A DNA stretch of 39,414 bases. It comes from Bacillota bacterium (GTDB lineage: Bacteria; Bacillota; Clostridia; Peptostreptococcales; Anaerovoracaceae). The translations under genes and the position numbers were made by a program. Of this stretch, positions 7,832 to 15,938 are shown piece by piece. The stretch lies in contig JAQXIX010000040.1 in NCBI GenBank assembly GCA_029008005.1, positions 1 through 39,414 of the forward strand. Reading direction: 5' to 3'. The notes under the pieces were generated by a model, which did not search any database, was not told where the DNA came from, and was given only the letters and a program-made list of their open reading frames with translations. Every line of letters begins with the position of its first letter. Position 1 is the stretch's first letter.

Positions 7832-9163
7832 TCAGAAAGTGCTGATGCTTCCCGCACTATCAACAAATTTCGTGATTTTATCTACCCAGGCAACTTTAAC
7901 TGTTCCCGTTGGACCGCTTCTCTGTTTAGCCAAAATAACCTCGCACTCTCCCGGATTCTCAGTATCTTCATTGTAATATTCATCTCTGTAGAGAAATATT
8001 ACGATATCCGCATCCTGCTCTATGGATCCCGATTCTCTCAAGTCAGATAGCATAGGTCTGTGGTCTGTTCTTGTTTCAGGTGCTCTCGAAAGCTGTGAAA
8101 GCACTACAACAGGGCAGTCCAGTTCTCTGGCCAGGAGCTTAAGATTTCTTGAAATCGTTGAAATCTCCTGGGTTCTGGAATCTGCCTTCCCTTCCGGGGT
8201 CATTAGCTGCAGGTAGTCGATAAGAACAAGATCAAGAGATTTTTCTGCCTTAAGTCTTCTGCACTTGCTCTTCATCTCCATTAAGGTTATTCCCGCCGTA
8301 TCATCAATATGAATATCTGCCTCAGATAATATATCGAGAGCTTCATTTATGTCATCCCAGTCATGTCTCTCCAGGCGTCCGGTTTTCAGCTTCTGCATTT
8401 CAACCTTTGACTCCATGGACAAAAGTCTCTGCCCCAGCTGCTCTTTTGCCATTTCCATACTGAAAATCATGACGGATGCCTTGCCCTTGACTGCTGCATT
8501 TAATGCCAGTGTCAGTGCAAAGGCTGTTTTTCCCATTGCCGGCCTAGCCGCGAGAATTATCAGGTCTGATTTCTGCAACCCTGATGTTTTGCTGTCCAGA
8601 TCTTTAAATCCTGTCGTTATTCCCGTCAGACCGCCGTCCAGCTGGGACGCCTTCTCAATTGTCACTATATTGTCAATGAGCACGTCCTTGATATGTGTAT
8701 ACTGACCCTTCTGCCGCGCCTGCGATATCTGAAATATTCCGCTTTCGGCATAGTCCAGAAGTGCGTTGGCATCCATTGAATCTTCATACCCTTTGGCAAC
8801 AACGTCATCTGCCATGGTAATCATTTTTCTGACTGAGGATTTCTCGGCAACAATCTTCGCGTACTGCTCGGCATTGGCCAGTGTCGGTGTCTCGGATGAC
8901 AGTGAGCCGACATATGCTCTGCCGCCAACCATGTTGAGTGTGTTTCTTTTTTCCAGACACTCTGAAACGGTAAGCGCATCAACAGGTTCATTTCGCTTAC
9001 CCAGTTCGGTTATTGCTCTGAAGATTTCCTTATGGCTTTCGTCATAAAAATCTTCCGCTTTAACGGTTTCGATTACATCATAAAGGGCGTCCTTTGACAG
9101 GAGCGCTGCCCCAAGCACTGCTTTCTCAGCATCCTGATTGTGAGGAGGTATTCTTCCTTCCAT
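7832..9163 (-). CDS. dnaB: Replicative DNA helicase DnaB
   Basis: DnaB is the hexameric 5'-3' helicase that unwinds DNA ahead of the fork and recruits primase. The 443-residue protein begins with the helical N-terminal domain (PHNQDAEKAVLGA), then the RecA-like motor with Walker A AARPAMGKTAFAL at about 205-217, Walker B LVLIDYLQLM, and the late motifs LSQLSRAPE and DLRESGSIEQDADIV. Length and motifs are full and normal (this gene is called dnaC in Bacillus subtilis). AAGGAG lies before the ATG. It is placed between rplI and the DnaD-like gene, the usual rplI-dnaB neighbourhood of Firmicutes. Confidence 0.98.
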   Translation of the reverse strand: MEGRIPPHNQDAEKAVLGAALLSKDALYDVIETVKAEDFYDESHKEIFRAITELGKRNEPVDALTVSECLEKRNTLNMVGGRAYVGSLSSETPTLANAEQYAKIVAEKSSVRKMITMADDVVAKGYEDSMDANALLDYAESGIFQISQARQKGQYTHIKDVLIDNIVTIEKASQLDGGLTGITTGFKDLDSKTSGLQKSDLIILAARPAMGKTAFALTLALNAAVKGKASVMIFSMEMAKEQLGQRLLSMESKVEMQKLKTGRLERHDWDDINEALDILSEADIHIDDTAGITLMEMKSKCRRLKAEKSLDLVLIDYLQLMTPEGKADSRTQEISTISRNLKLLARELDCPVVVLSQLSRAPETRTDHRPMLSDLRESGSIEQDADIVIFLYRDEYYNEDTENPGECEVILAKQRSGPTGTVKVAWVDKITKFVDSAGSISTF

Positions 9164-9190
9164 AACAACTCCTTAAAGAGAACTACGCAG

Positions 9191-9634
9191 TTAAATTGTT
9201 ACATTTATCTTCATCTTAGCTGAAACATCCTGGAAAAGCTTAACTGTTACTGTCGTCTCTCCTGTCTGCTTAATAGGTCCTTCCATGACAATCTTTTTCT
9301 TGTCAACAACAATGCCTTCCTGGCTTTCAAGTGCGTCTGCAATGTCTTTGGATGTTATTGATCCGAAAAGCTTCCCGTTGTCGCCGCCTTTTGACTGTAT
9401 TGTAACAACTGTATTCTCAAGCTTCGCTGCCTGTTTCTCTGCGGCTTTTTTCTGTTCTGCTCTTTTTTCTTCGGCTATTGCCTTTTGCTTCTCAAGGTTT
9501 CTGATGTTTCCCTCTGTTGCTTCTTTAGCTAGTCCCTTCGGCAAAAGCATATTGCGAGCGTATCCGTCACTTACCTTGACAACTTCTCCTGCTTTACCTG
9601 TACCTTTAACGTCTTTCGTAAGAATAACAATCAT
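9191..9634 (-). CDS. rplI: 50S ribosomal protein L9
   Basis: L9 binds 23S rRNA near the L1 stalk and affects frame maintenance. The 147-residue protein has the L9 N-terminal domain ([20 protein letters not shown], then [14 protein letters not shown]), the long connecting helix rich in Lys/Ala/Glu, and the C-terminal domain ([16 protein letters not shown]). A strong AGGAGG ribosome-binding site precedes the ATG. It begins 12 bases after the gdpP-like stop and is followed by dnaB, so all three are likely on one transcript. Confidence 0.98.
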   Translation of the reverse strand: MIVILTKDVKGTGKAGEVVKVSDGYARNMLLPKGLAKEATEGNIRNLEKQKAIAEEKRAEQKKAAEKQAAKLENTVVTIQSKGGDNGKLFGSITSKDIADALESQEGIVVDKKKIVMEGPIKQTGETTVTVKLFQDVSAKMKINVTI

Positions 9635-9646
9635 TATTTTATCCTC

Positions 9647-11407
9647 CTATTGTGATGTTTTTAAGAATTCTTCAATTTTGTCGAGTATTTCTTCCGGTGA
9701 GCAGTCGACTCTGGCACCTGCAGTATTCAAGTGCCCGCCCCCTCCGAAGTTTTCCATTACTTTCTGTACATTAATATTTCCAAGTGACCTGGCGCTTATT
9801 ACTGTTCCGCCTATTCTGTCACTGCCTGCAACGAAGCTGGCTTCTATTCCTTTTATTGTGAGCAGCTCATCTGCCACCTGAGAGTTTATTATCTGAGGGT
9901 TTCCTGTTGCGCTGCTGCATATTGACATTGCTATTCCGCCCTCGATTATTCTGGCATTGGCTATACCTTCTGCTCTAGCTCTGAAATTTGATGAATCTGC
10001 CTGGAAGTATCTGCGCACAACCTGCAAATCCGCACCTGCTCTCTTTAACCATGATGCTGCTTCAAAAGTTCTCACCCCGGCCTTGACTGCGAATCTGTTT
10101 GTATCGAGCATTATTCCTGCCAGAAGCGCATTCGCTTCAACCGGTGAAAGTTCCTTCTTGTCATCCAGCGTGTACTGGAGCATTTCCGTTACAAGCTCAG
10201 ATGCAGAGGATGCATAGGATTCCATGTACGAAAGAATCTGATTCTGGAATACATCTTCCGCTTTCCTGTGGTGATCTATTACGACAAGTTTATTTACTGC
10301 CTCAACAAGTTCCGGGGATTCTACAAGCATCGGTCTGTGAGTATCTACAGTAATAACGAGAGAATTTTCATCTACAAGACTAAGAGCTTTTTCTGCTGAA
10401 ATGAACTCGTATGTTTCTGCGGCCTTTGCATCGGAAATTATTTCAACCATCTGATCGTCATAATGTCCGAGAATCACATAAGGCTCTTTGCCTGCCGATA
10501 CGGCCATTCTGTTTATTCCCAGGGCGGCACCGAAGCTATCCATATCTGCATTTCTGTGACCCATAATGAATACATTGGACGATTGTTTGATAAGTGTTTT
10601 CAGAGCATATCCGAGAAGTCTGGATTTTCCCTTGTTTCCCTTTTCGACGCTCTGGGTTTTACCTCCGTAATACTCGAAGCTTCGAATATTCTTTATTACT
10701 GCCTGATCTCCGCCTCTGCCCAGTGCCAGATCAAGGGCGTCCTGAGCATAGTCATCGAGCTCTGCAAGTGTCTTGCCGCCCATGCCGATTCCCATACTGA
10801 GTGTAACAGGGAAGTCAGTATCTGTCTTAATATCTCGCGCACCATCCAGAACGGCGAATTTATCCTCTATCAGCTGTTCGATATTGCTGTGCGTGAGCAC
10901 TACCTCATAGAGATTTTCTTTATACCGTATCACAGCGGCTTCAAGGGTTTTGGCCCATCCTCTTATATATTTGTCTATTTCCGTTGTGATTTCACTTTCA
11001 CGCACGTCTGAAGTGTTGGATGAAAGCACATCAAAATTATCGACGTTTATAAGAGCCAGGCACACTTTCTCGTCATTATACAAGCCTTTCAATTTACTGT
11101 ACGGAGTTTCGTCCACGAAAACCATCATTATCGACGATTCTTCTCCTTCTCCTATTCTGCTGCACAGAACCTTGAAGGTCTTATCGTTCCTTTCGATGTA
11201 AAGGGCTTTTGATTCTTCTATAGATACTTCTATTTCCTGAATTTTTAGTCCCGTCAGCTGGAAAACATCGTAGTCGATAATTCCGTCATATTTGAAAACA
11301 TCAGTTATTCGGCTGCTTGCTCTCGTAACCTTACCCTGTGAATTTACAATACACACAGGCATTGGCGCATACTCTGAGAGCAGCTCTTCTATTTTTTTTA
11401 ATTGCAT
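9647..11407 (-). CDS. gdpP: Soluble GdpP-like cyclic-di-AMP phosphodiesterase (PAS, degenerate GGDEF, DHH/DHHA1), no membrane helices
   Basis: From the ATG at 11407 the protein has 586 residues: a PAS-like domain from residue ~15, a degenerate GGDEF domain at ~115-245 that keeps the fold but not GGDEF, then a DHH domain (MGHRNADMDS at 282-291; DHH at 378-380) and a C-terminal DHHA1 domain ending with GGGGHLNTAGA. All metal-binding DHH motifs are intact, so hydrolysis of c-di-AMP to pApA is expected. Typical GdpP carries two N-terminal membrane helices; they are absent here. I reject an upstream ATG at 11440: it has no ribosome-binding site and lies about 5 bases from the predicted transcription start, whereas the ATG at 11407 has GGGAG 7 bases before it. 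Its neighbours are rplI and dnaB, the usual GdpP context. Confidence 0.92.
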   Translation of the reverse strand: MQLKKIEELLSEYAPMPVCIVNSQGKVTRASSRITDVFKYDGIIDYDVFQLTGLKIQEIEVSIEESKALYIERNDKTFKVLCSRIGEGEESSIMMVFVDETPYSKLKGLYNDEKVCLALINVDNFDVLSSNTSDVRESEITTEIDKYIRGWAKTLEAAVIRYKENLYEVVLTHSNIEQLIEDKFAVLDGARDIKTDTDFPVTLSMGIGMGGKTLAELDDYAQDALDLALGRGGDQAVIKNIRSFEYYGGKTQSVEKGNKGKSRLLGYALKTLIKQSSNVFIMGHRNADMDSFGAALGINRMAVSAGKEPYVILGHYDDQMVEIISDAKAAETYEFISAEKALSLVDENSLVITVDTHRPMLVESPELVEAVNKLVVIDHHRKAEDVFQNQILSYMESYASSASELVTEMLQYTLDDKKELSPVEANALLAGIMLDTNRFAVKAGVRTFEAASWLKRAGADLQVVRRYFQADSSNFRARAEGIANARIIEGGIAMSICSSATGNPQIINSQVADELLTIKGIEASFVAGSDRIGGTVISARSLGNINVQKVMENFGGGGHLNTAGARVDCSPEEILDKIEEFLKTSQ

Positions 11408-11451
11408 ATAAAATCTCCCAAATTTCTTGTGGGCACACATTCGTAAACTAT

Positions 11452-11481
11452 ATTATACAACAACCGGCTTTATCATTTCAA
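11452..11481 (-). promoter_or_regulatory. Likely sigma-A promoter of the gdpP-rplI-dnaB operon
   Basis: On the minus strand TTGAAA (11481-11476), an 18-base spacer and TATAAT (11457-11452) precede the gdpP-like gene. The expected transcript start near 11445 gives a leader of about 38 bases to the ATG at 11407. It lies just after a terminator-like hairpin, so a new transcription unit starts here. Confidence 0.75.
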
Positions 11482-11501
11482 ATTTTTTAAACCAATCTAA
11501 A

Positions 11502-11529
11502 GGCCCGCCCTCTTGTCAGAGGCCGGGCC
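11502..11529 (-). terminator. GC-rich hairpin downstream of the amidohydrolase
   Basis: Arms GGCCCGCCCTC and GAGGCCGGGCC pair over 11 bases with one mismatch and a 6-base loop. On the minus strand it is followed by TTTAGATTGGTTT, an interrupted T tract. It ends the leftward amidohydrolase unit just before the gdpP promoter. The weak T run makes efficiency uncertain. Confidence 0.6.
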
Positions 11530-11558
11530 CTTGTCAGCAGTCCGAAACTGCAGTCTTA

Positions 11559-11645
11559 CTATATTCCAATTGTAAATCCGCAGATAAGGTAAAGAATAAC
11601 CGTTATCACCCCTGCGAATACAGCATACGGTAATGTTGTTGTCAT
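11559..11645 (-). pseudogene. Possible C-terminal remnant of an NhaC-type Na+/H+ antiporter (28 codons)
   Basis: A short minus-strand frame from an ATG at 11645 to a TAG at 11559 encodes 28 residues, mostly one hydrophobic helix, with the pattern TTLPYAVFAG...LYLICGFT. From memory this resembles the last helix of NhaC-family antiporters (TQLPYA...GYLxAGFT), genes that sometimes sit beside YtcJ-type amidohydrolases. There is no ribosome-binding site, and an in-frame stop lies two codons upstream. It sits in the gap after the amidohydrolase stop. It could also be a chance frame or a tiny membrane peptide. Confidence 0.35.
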
Positions 11646-11665
11646 ATCTTAATATATGTAAAACA

Positions 11666-13294
11666 TTATGCTTTATAAACAATACGGCCGTCCATCATTG
11701 TCAGGCATGATTTTCTTTCCGAAATTCTTTCCGGACTTTCGTCTATCACCCTTCCGTCTATTACGGCTATATCCGCAAGTTTTCCTTCTTCCAGGGAGCC
11801 AATCTCATCCTCGACTCCCATGCAGTATGCACCCATGTACGTGTATCCGTAAAGGGCCTCGTAAATCGTAAGAACATCATCCGGATTGCTCCCCACAAGC
11901 TCTCCGGTCGCAAGCTTTCTCGTCATTGATGCATATATTGTATGGAACGGATTCACGCTCACAATAGGAAAGTCTGTGCTCAGTGACATATGGGCACCGG
12001 CATCGATAAAAGCTCTGAAAGGATGGCTGTATTTCCACCTTTTCTCTCCGATTGCCTCTGTCATGAATTCCTCGGAGCAGAGAAGCAGGTGTGCCGGCTG
12101 TTTGTTTGCCGCAACTTCCAGTTCTCTGAATCTGTGAATATCATCTTCGTGAATCATTTCAATGTGCTCTATTCCGTTTCTGAGACCATGGTTTCCGTTG
12201 GCTTTAAGCGATGCTTCGAAAGCATTAAGAGACATTCTTGTACCGCCGTCTCCGGTACAGTGAATTCTTACAGGGAAACCCTCCCTGTTTGCGGCTGTAA
12301 CAATTTCATTCAGTTTTTCCTGAGTGAAAATCGGTGTTCCGTTTTTTTCGGGGTTTTTAGGATTGTCCTCATAAGGTTCGACTACAACTGCCGTATATGA
12401 ATCTATCACGCCATCTTCGTATGCTTTCAGACCCGGCATGATCACATATCCGTCGCTGTATTCCTCTTTTAACTTATGAGCCTCCGCAAAGTCCGTTGTC
12501 TTACCGATTGACGGGTAAATATATACTCTTACATCGAGCCGGTTTCTCTTCTCCATCTCTCTGTACAGCCTGAATCCTGCAGGGTCCTTCTCGATTCGAT
12601 GCTCGTTCGAAAGATCTCCTGCGGCTGTGATTCCGCATCTGCTGTATATCTCAAGAGAATTCTCAAGCAGCTCCATTGCAATTTCCGGATCTATATCCAT
12701 CATCATGAAGTATGCCGGTGCCGCTGCCTGCCAATACAGCATTCCTGTAGGATTACCTTCCTCATCCAGTGGAATCGAATCCTTAAGTTCCTCAGGAATA
12801 TTTCCTTTAGTATACCCAAACATTTCAAGTGCCCTGGTGTTCACCCAGAACCACCAGCCGTCGGCAGTACCGAGGCATATTGGAATATCCGTTGAGACGG
12901 CATCAAGATCTTTTCTGTCGGGATAACTTCTGTCATCCCAGCTTGTATTCATCCAGCCCTGTGTCAAAACAAGGCTCGCATCAGGCTTCTTTATCAGAAA
13001 TTCTCTTACCTTTTCCACACACTCTTCTTTTGATTTTGTCCCTTCCAGCTCAATATCATTATCGTGAAAAAGAGCTCCCATTGTCATATGAAGATGGTTG
13101 TCAATAAGTCCCGGCATTATCAGTTTATCTTCGAATCTGTATACCTCTGTTTCCGGACCTATGTATTTCTCTGTCTCTCCGTCACCGCAAACTGCTACTA
13201 TTCTGTTGCCTTTGACAGCGACTCCGCCGCTCATTACACAGTCTTCTCTCCCTGTATATATCAGATTGCTGATCAGAACTTTATCTGCGTACAT
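11666..13294 (-). CDS. Metal-dependent amidohydrolase, YtcJ-like
   Basis: The protein (542 residues from the ATG at 13294) has the amidohydrolase_3 layout: N-terminal beta-sandwich (YADKVLISNLIYTG), the metal HxH in PGLIDNHLHMT, an HCTGDGGTRMSLNAFE segment with a likely metal ligand His, EHIEMIH, and LSTDFPIVSVNPFHTIYAS near the end with the catalytic Asp. YtcJ-type enzymes hydrolyse C-N bonds in amides or formamides; the natural substrate is unknown. I reject an upstream start at 13342 because it lies inside the rpsR terminator. The ribosome-binding site is modest (AAAGGG). Only about 25 bases separate the terminator from the start, so expression may come from readthrough or from a promoter I cannot pick out. 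Confidence 0.93.
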   Translation of the reverse strand: MYADKVLISNLIYTGREDCVMSGGVAVKGNRIVAVCGDGETEKYIGPETEVYRFEDKLIMPGLIDNHLHMTMGALFHDNDIELEGTKSKEECVEKVREFLIKKPDASLVLTQGWMNTSWDDRSYPDRKDLDAVSTDIPICLGTADGWWFWVNTRALEMFGYTKGNIPEELKDSIPLDEEGNPTGMLYWQAAAPAYFMMMDIDPEIAMELLENSLEIYSRCGITAAGDLSNEHRIEKDPAGFRLYREMEKRNRLDVRVYIYPSIGKTTDFAEAHKLKEEYSDGYVIMPGLKAYEDGVIDSYTAVVVEPYEDNPKNPEKNGTPIFTQEKLNEIVTAANREGFPVRIHCTGDGGTRMSLNAFEASLKANGNHGLRNGIEHIEMIHEDDIHRFRELEVAANKQPAHLLLCSEEFMTEAIGEKRWKYSHPFRAFIDAGAHMSLSTDFPIVSVNPFHTIYASMTRKLATGELVGSNPDDVLTIYEALYGYTYMGAYCMGVEDEIGSLEEGKLADIAVIDGRVIDESPERISERKSCLTMMDGRIVYKA

Positions 13295-13318
13295 TGTTTT
13301 CCCTTTTCTATCCGATCT

Positions 13319-13358
13319 GAAAAAAAGAGGGAATATCCACATACGTGGAACATTCCCC
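13319..13358 (-). terminator. Intrinsic terminator of the rpsF-ssb-rpsR operon
   Basis: On the minus strand, arms GGGAATGTTCCAC and GTGGATATTCCC form a stem of about 12 bases with a GTAT loop and two weak positions. They are followed by CTCTTTTTTTC. It lies 15 bases after the rpsR stop, as expected for a rho-independent terminator. Confidence 0.9.
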
Positions 13359-13373
13359 TGCTTTCTCTGTTAA

Positions 13374-13613
13374 TTATTCTGCTGTATAAGGCAGAAGAGC
13401 TACGATTCTTGCTCTCTTAATTGCCTTAGTAACTTCTCTCTGGTGAATAGCACAAGTTCCTGTGATTCTCTTAGGAAGAATCTTGCCTCTCTCAGTAACG
13501 TACTTCTTCAGAGTTTCAACATCCTTGTAATCTATTTCCTTAGTCTTATCGGCACAGAACTGGCAGACTTTCTTTCTTCTCATTCCGCCACGTCTCTTGT
13601 TATCATAAGCCAT
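13374..13613 (-). CDS. rpsR: 30S ribosomal protein S18
   Basis: S18 binds 16S rRNA as a heterodimer with S6. The 79-residue protein contains KVCQFC near the start, a zinc-ribbon-like Cys pair seen in some S18 proteins, plus the conserved core [19 protein letters not shown] and [20 protein letters not shown]. Length is normal. It is the last gene of rpsF-ssb-rpsR, followed at once by a strong terminator. Confidence 0.98.
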   Translation of the reverse strand: MAYDNKRRGGMRRKKVCQFCADKTKEIDYKDVETLKKYVTERGKILPKRITGTCAIHQREVTKAIKRARIVALLPYTAE

Positions 13614-13630
13614 AGTGAATCTCCTTTCTC

Positions 13631-14089
13631 CTAGAATGGAATGTCATCATCATCGATTGCCTGGAATCCCGGAACGTCCATAGGTTCTCCGCCCTGAGGC
13701 TGTACCGGTGCATTATCAAAACCACCGAAATCGCGATTCTGACCGCCTCCGAAACTTCCTCCCTGAGCCTGTCCGCCCGATTTTCCACCCAGGAATTCAA
13801 CTCTGTTGGCAATTACGTCTGTAGTATAAACCTTACGGCCGTCCTTCTCGTAGCTGCCTGTCTGAATTCTTCCTTCGATTGCTACCTGACTTCCTTTATT
13901 TAGATATCTGTCGCAATTCTCAGCCTGCTTGCCGAATACAACGATATTCGGATAATCTGTTCTCTGATTATCTCCGTAGCCACTGTTAATGGCTATGCTG
14001 AATCTGCAGATTGCAGTCTGATTCGATCCGGTTGAATACCTTAATTCTGGGTCTCTTGTCAAGCGCCCAATAAGCATTACACTATTCAT
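13631..14089 (-). CDS. ssb: Single-stranded DNA-binding protein
   Basis: SSB coats single-stranded DNA during replication and recruits partners through its acidic tip. The OB-fold occupies about residues 1-105 ([38 protein letters not shown]-like core). A Gly/Gln-rich flexible linker follows, and the protein ends in DDDDIPF, the canonical partner-binding tail. Its placement between rpsF and rpsR is the standard Firmicutes arrangement. It starts 15 bases after rpsF, with AGAGG upstream. Confidence 0.97.
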   Translation of the reverse strand: MNSVMLIGRLTRDPELRYSTGSNQTAICRFSIAINSGYGDNQRTDYPNIVVFGKQAENCDRYLNKGSQVAIEGRIQTGSYEKDGRKVYTTDVIANRVEFLGGKSGGQAQGGSFGGGQNRDFGGFDNAPVQPQGGEPMDVPGFQAIDDDDIPF

Positions 14090-14104
14090 ACCGCACCTCT
14101 CTTT

Positions 14105-14392
14105 TTATTTCTCGTCTTTGTTAACGATGAGATGTCTCATTACGTTGTCTGAAATCTTCATTCTTCTATCCAGCTCTTTCGGCAGTGTCGGCTGAGCCTT
14201 GAATTCGATTACAACGTAATATCCTTCATTCTTCTTCTGGATCGGATAAGCCAGCTTTCTGAGACCCCATTCATCAACGTTGCCTACTTCGCCTTCTGCT
14301 GCGATAATGCCCTTAACTGTTTCGATAGTGGCATTTCTCTTTTCCTCTTCCAGTGCAGGATCAAGGATGAACATTACTTCATAATTAATCAT
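14105..14392 (-). CDS. rpsF: 30S ribosomal protein S6
   Basis: The 95-residue protein matches S6 throughout: INYEVMFILDPALEEE at the start, EVGNVDEWGLRKLAYPIQKK in the middle, and ELDRRMKISDNVMRHLIV near the end. S6 pairs with S18 on the 30S platform. AGGGAGGTGAAACA before the ATG is a strong ribosome-binding site. It heads the rpsF-ssb-rpsR operon behind a structured leader (14393-14482) that may allow feedback control by S6:S18. Confidence 0.98.
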   Translation of the reverse strand: MINYEVMFILDPALEEEKRNATIETVKGIIAAEGEVGNVDEWGLRKLAYPIQKKNEGYYVVIEFKAQPTLPKELDRRMKISDNVMRHLIVNKDEK

Positions 14393-14482
14393 TGTTTCAC
14401 CTCCCTGTGGACTTTATGGCGACGGAAAGCTCCGTCGCAAGGATCCGCCGGTTTTTCCGACGGGCGTGAAAAATTCACGCCC
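14393..14482 (-). promoter_or_regulatory. Structured 5' leader of rpsF, candidate S6:S18 autoregulatory RNA
   Basis: Read on the minus strand, the leader begins with a perfect 9-bp hairpin (GGGCGTGAA/TTCACGCCC, 14462-14482). A 7-bp hairpin with an AAAAA loop follows (14445-14463, sharing two bases with the first), then a perfect 8-bp hairpin (GCGACGGA/TCCGTCGC, 14419-14438). Leaders of rpsF operons in many bacteria bind the S6:S18 dimer. The CCG/GGA-rich elements here are compatible, but I could not match the motif exactly. Confidence 0.5.
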
Positions 14483-14486
14483 ATAT

Positions 14487-14514
14487 ATTATATACCACCT
14501 GCATGTAAAATCAA
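14487..14514 (-). promoter_or_regulatory. Likely promoter of rpsF-ssb-rpsR
   Basis: Minus strand TTGATT (14514-14509), a 16-base spacer and TATAAT (14492-14487). The predicted start near 14480 coincides with the first leader hairpin. Confidence 0.7.
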
Positions 14515-14591
14515 GTTTTTTCTTGTATTTGATTCGGTTTTTTTATATCATAAATCTGATAGTAATTCAAAACACAGGAAGAGGTTGTTAA

Positions 14592-15182
14592 ATGAGTGGA
14601 TTTTTTTCTTCGCTGATGACAATGCTGCTTACAGTTTACATGACTTTCGGCGGGACTGCTGCGGCTTCTGCCGCCCCTGAAGAAGCCGCCACGGAATTTC
14701 TTAAGGGAGTTTCTGCAGGTACACCTTCTGTAACAGAGCAATACGTGGACAACGATTATATGAACTTACTTGTCAACTGCACAGGTGACGCGGATGTTGT
14801 TGCGGACATGAATGCCGTATTATTCAAGAACTTCTCCTATCGTATAACCGACTCCGCAGCACGCGGGAACGTTGCCGTTGTTCAGCTTCAGATTAAAACC
14901 GATGATTTTTCCAAGGTTCTCGATACATACGAAAATGATTCTTATGAATTCGTAAGCGAGAATCTCTATGATGATGTTGTTACAGACAAAGAAAAGCTCT
15001 CCGCAAAGTGCCTGGAAATTTACGTGGAAGACCTTAATAAAACAGCAGGTGACGAACCGGACCTGGAAACGGTTCTTTATCTGCCTATGAAATCAGACGG
15101 CTACGGCAACTGGGACATACTCCTTAACGATAAGATAATGAAGACGCTTCTCGGCGGACTTCAGTTGCCTGTGGAGGAATAA
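14592..15182 (+). CDS. Secreted or membrane-tethered protein of unknown function
   Basis: I do not recognise a named family. The 196-residue protein begins with a short hydrophobic segment (FFSSLMTMLLTVYMTF, residues 4-19) and an Ala-rich region, as in a signal peptide or anchor. A likely cleavage site lies near AAASAAPEE. The mature part is acidic and mixed alpha/beta, with a pattern reminiscent of NTF2-like DUF4878/DUF5105 extracellular domains (AATEFLKGVSAGT at the start, DILLNDKIMKTLLGG near the end). AGGAAGAGG lies before the ATG. It is separated from the GH73 gene by one base, so the two are almost certainly co-transcribed; a role at the cell surface is inference. Confidence 0.82.
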   Translation: MSGFFSSLMTMLLTVYMTFGGTAAASAAPEEAATEFLKGVSAGTPSVTEQYVDNDYMNLLVNCTGDADVVADMNAVLFKNFSYRITDSAARGNVAVVQLQIKTDDFSKVLDTYENDSYEFVSENLYDDVVTDKEKLSAKCLEIYVEDLNKTAGDEPDLETVLYLPMKSDGYGNWDILLNDKIMKTLLGGLQLPVEE

Positions 15183-15183
15183 T

Positions 15184-15918
15184 ATGAGCGAACATAACAA
15201 CAAACCATTAAGAACGTACAAAATCAATCACACCGGTAAATTCTCACTCAGAGCAATTATTTATACACTGTCTCTGATTGTTCTCATTATAGTTTTGCTG
15301 GGGTTCGGGTTCTTTGCATCATATCAAAAGGCAGATACAGGCTCCGCGTCTGCAGATCGCACTGCAGCTAAAGAAGCCTCTGCTTCCGCAAAACCTGTAA
15401 ACCTGGGTGACGCTCTGCGTCAAAGCACCGTTGACTATGTCTTCGAAAAGGATTCGATTCCCAATTATTCATACGACCAGATATGCTCAATGGATGTCAG
15501 TAAACCAAGCGGTGTCACTGTTTCCGACCTTAAACTTGTAACTAAGGGAAATCTGGTGGGGCTGGAAGAGGCGTTCTGGAAAACCGAACAGGATTACGAT
15601 ATCAACTGTCTCTTCGTGCTGGCAATAGCTTCACATGAAAGTGCCTACGGGACACATTGCTTCAGACCGAACAATCTCTTCGGCTTCGGCAGAAGCGGCT
15701 ATCCTTCTAAAGCTGCCTGCATCGATACTGTGGCAAAGTGTCTGGCAAACAAATACCTGAATCCTTCCGGGTCTTTATACAAAGGCAAAACCATTGACTC
15801 CGTAAACAAGCGATATGCCGCTGACCCTGCCTGGGATAAGAAAGTCGCAAAAAAAATGGCGGGCTTTTACAGTGTAATAAGCTCCGCTCATAATTCTCAG
15901 CTTGAGAAGCTGCGTTAA
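15184..15918 (+). CDS. Membrane-anchored GH73-type N-acetylglucosaminidase
   Basis: This 244-residue protein has a basic N-terminus, one membrane helix at about residues 22-45 (AIIYTLSLIVLIIVLLGFGF), an Ala/Ser/Lys linker, then a glucosaminidase (LytG/FlgJ-like) domain from about 110. Key motifs are FVLAIASHESAYGTH, with the likely catalytic Glu, and PNNLFGFG, with late DPAWDKKVAKKMAGFY. The family cuts the GlcNAc-MurNAc glycan bond of peptidoglycan. It follows the secreted unknown gene with a 1-base gap and converges on the nucleotidyltransferase with a 1-base gap. The two-gene unit runs against the local replication direction. Confidence 0.9.
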   Translation: MSEHNNKPLRTYKINHTGKFSLRAIIYTLSLIVLIIVLLGFGFFASYQKADTGSASADRTAAKEASASAKPVNLGDALRQSTVDYVFEKDSIPNYSYDQICSMDVSKPSGVTVSDLKLVTKGNLVGLEEAFWKTEQDYDINCLFVLAIASHESAYGTHCFRPNNLFGFGRSGYPSKAACIDTVAKCLANKYLNPSGSLYKGKTIDSVNKRYAADPAWDKKVAKKMAGFYSVISSAHNSQLEKLR

Positions 15919-15938
15919 ATTATTTCCACAGCTTCTCA
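15903..15938. other. Inverted repeat spanning two convergent stop codons
   Basis: Perfect 10-base arms, TGAGAAGCTG at 15903-15912 and CAGCTTCTCA at 15929-15938, with a 16-base loop that holds the stop codons of both converging genes. There is no T tract on either side, so it is not a textbook terminator, but no other terminator separates the genes. Confidence 0.6.

Noticed and set aside
11408-11440. Upstream ATG for the GdpP-like gene
   Set aside because: It lies about 5 bases from the predicted transcript start and lacks a ribosome-binding site; the ATG at 11407 has GGGAG.
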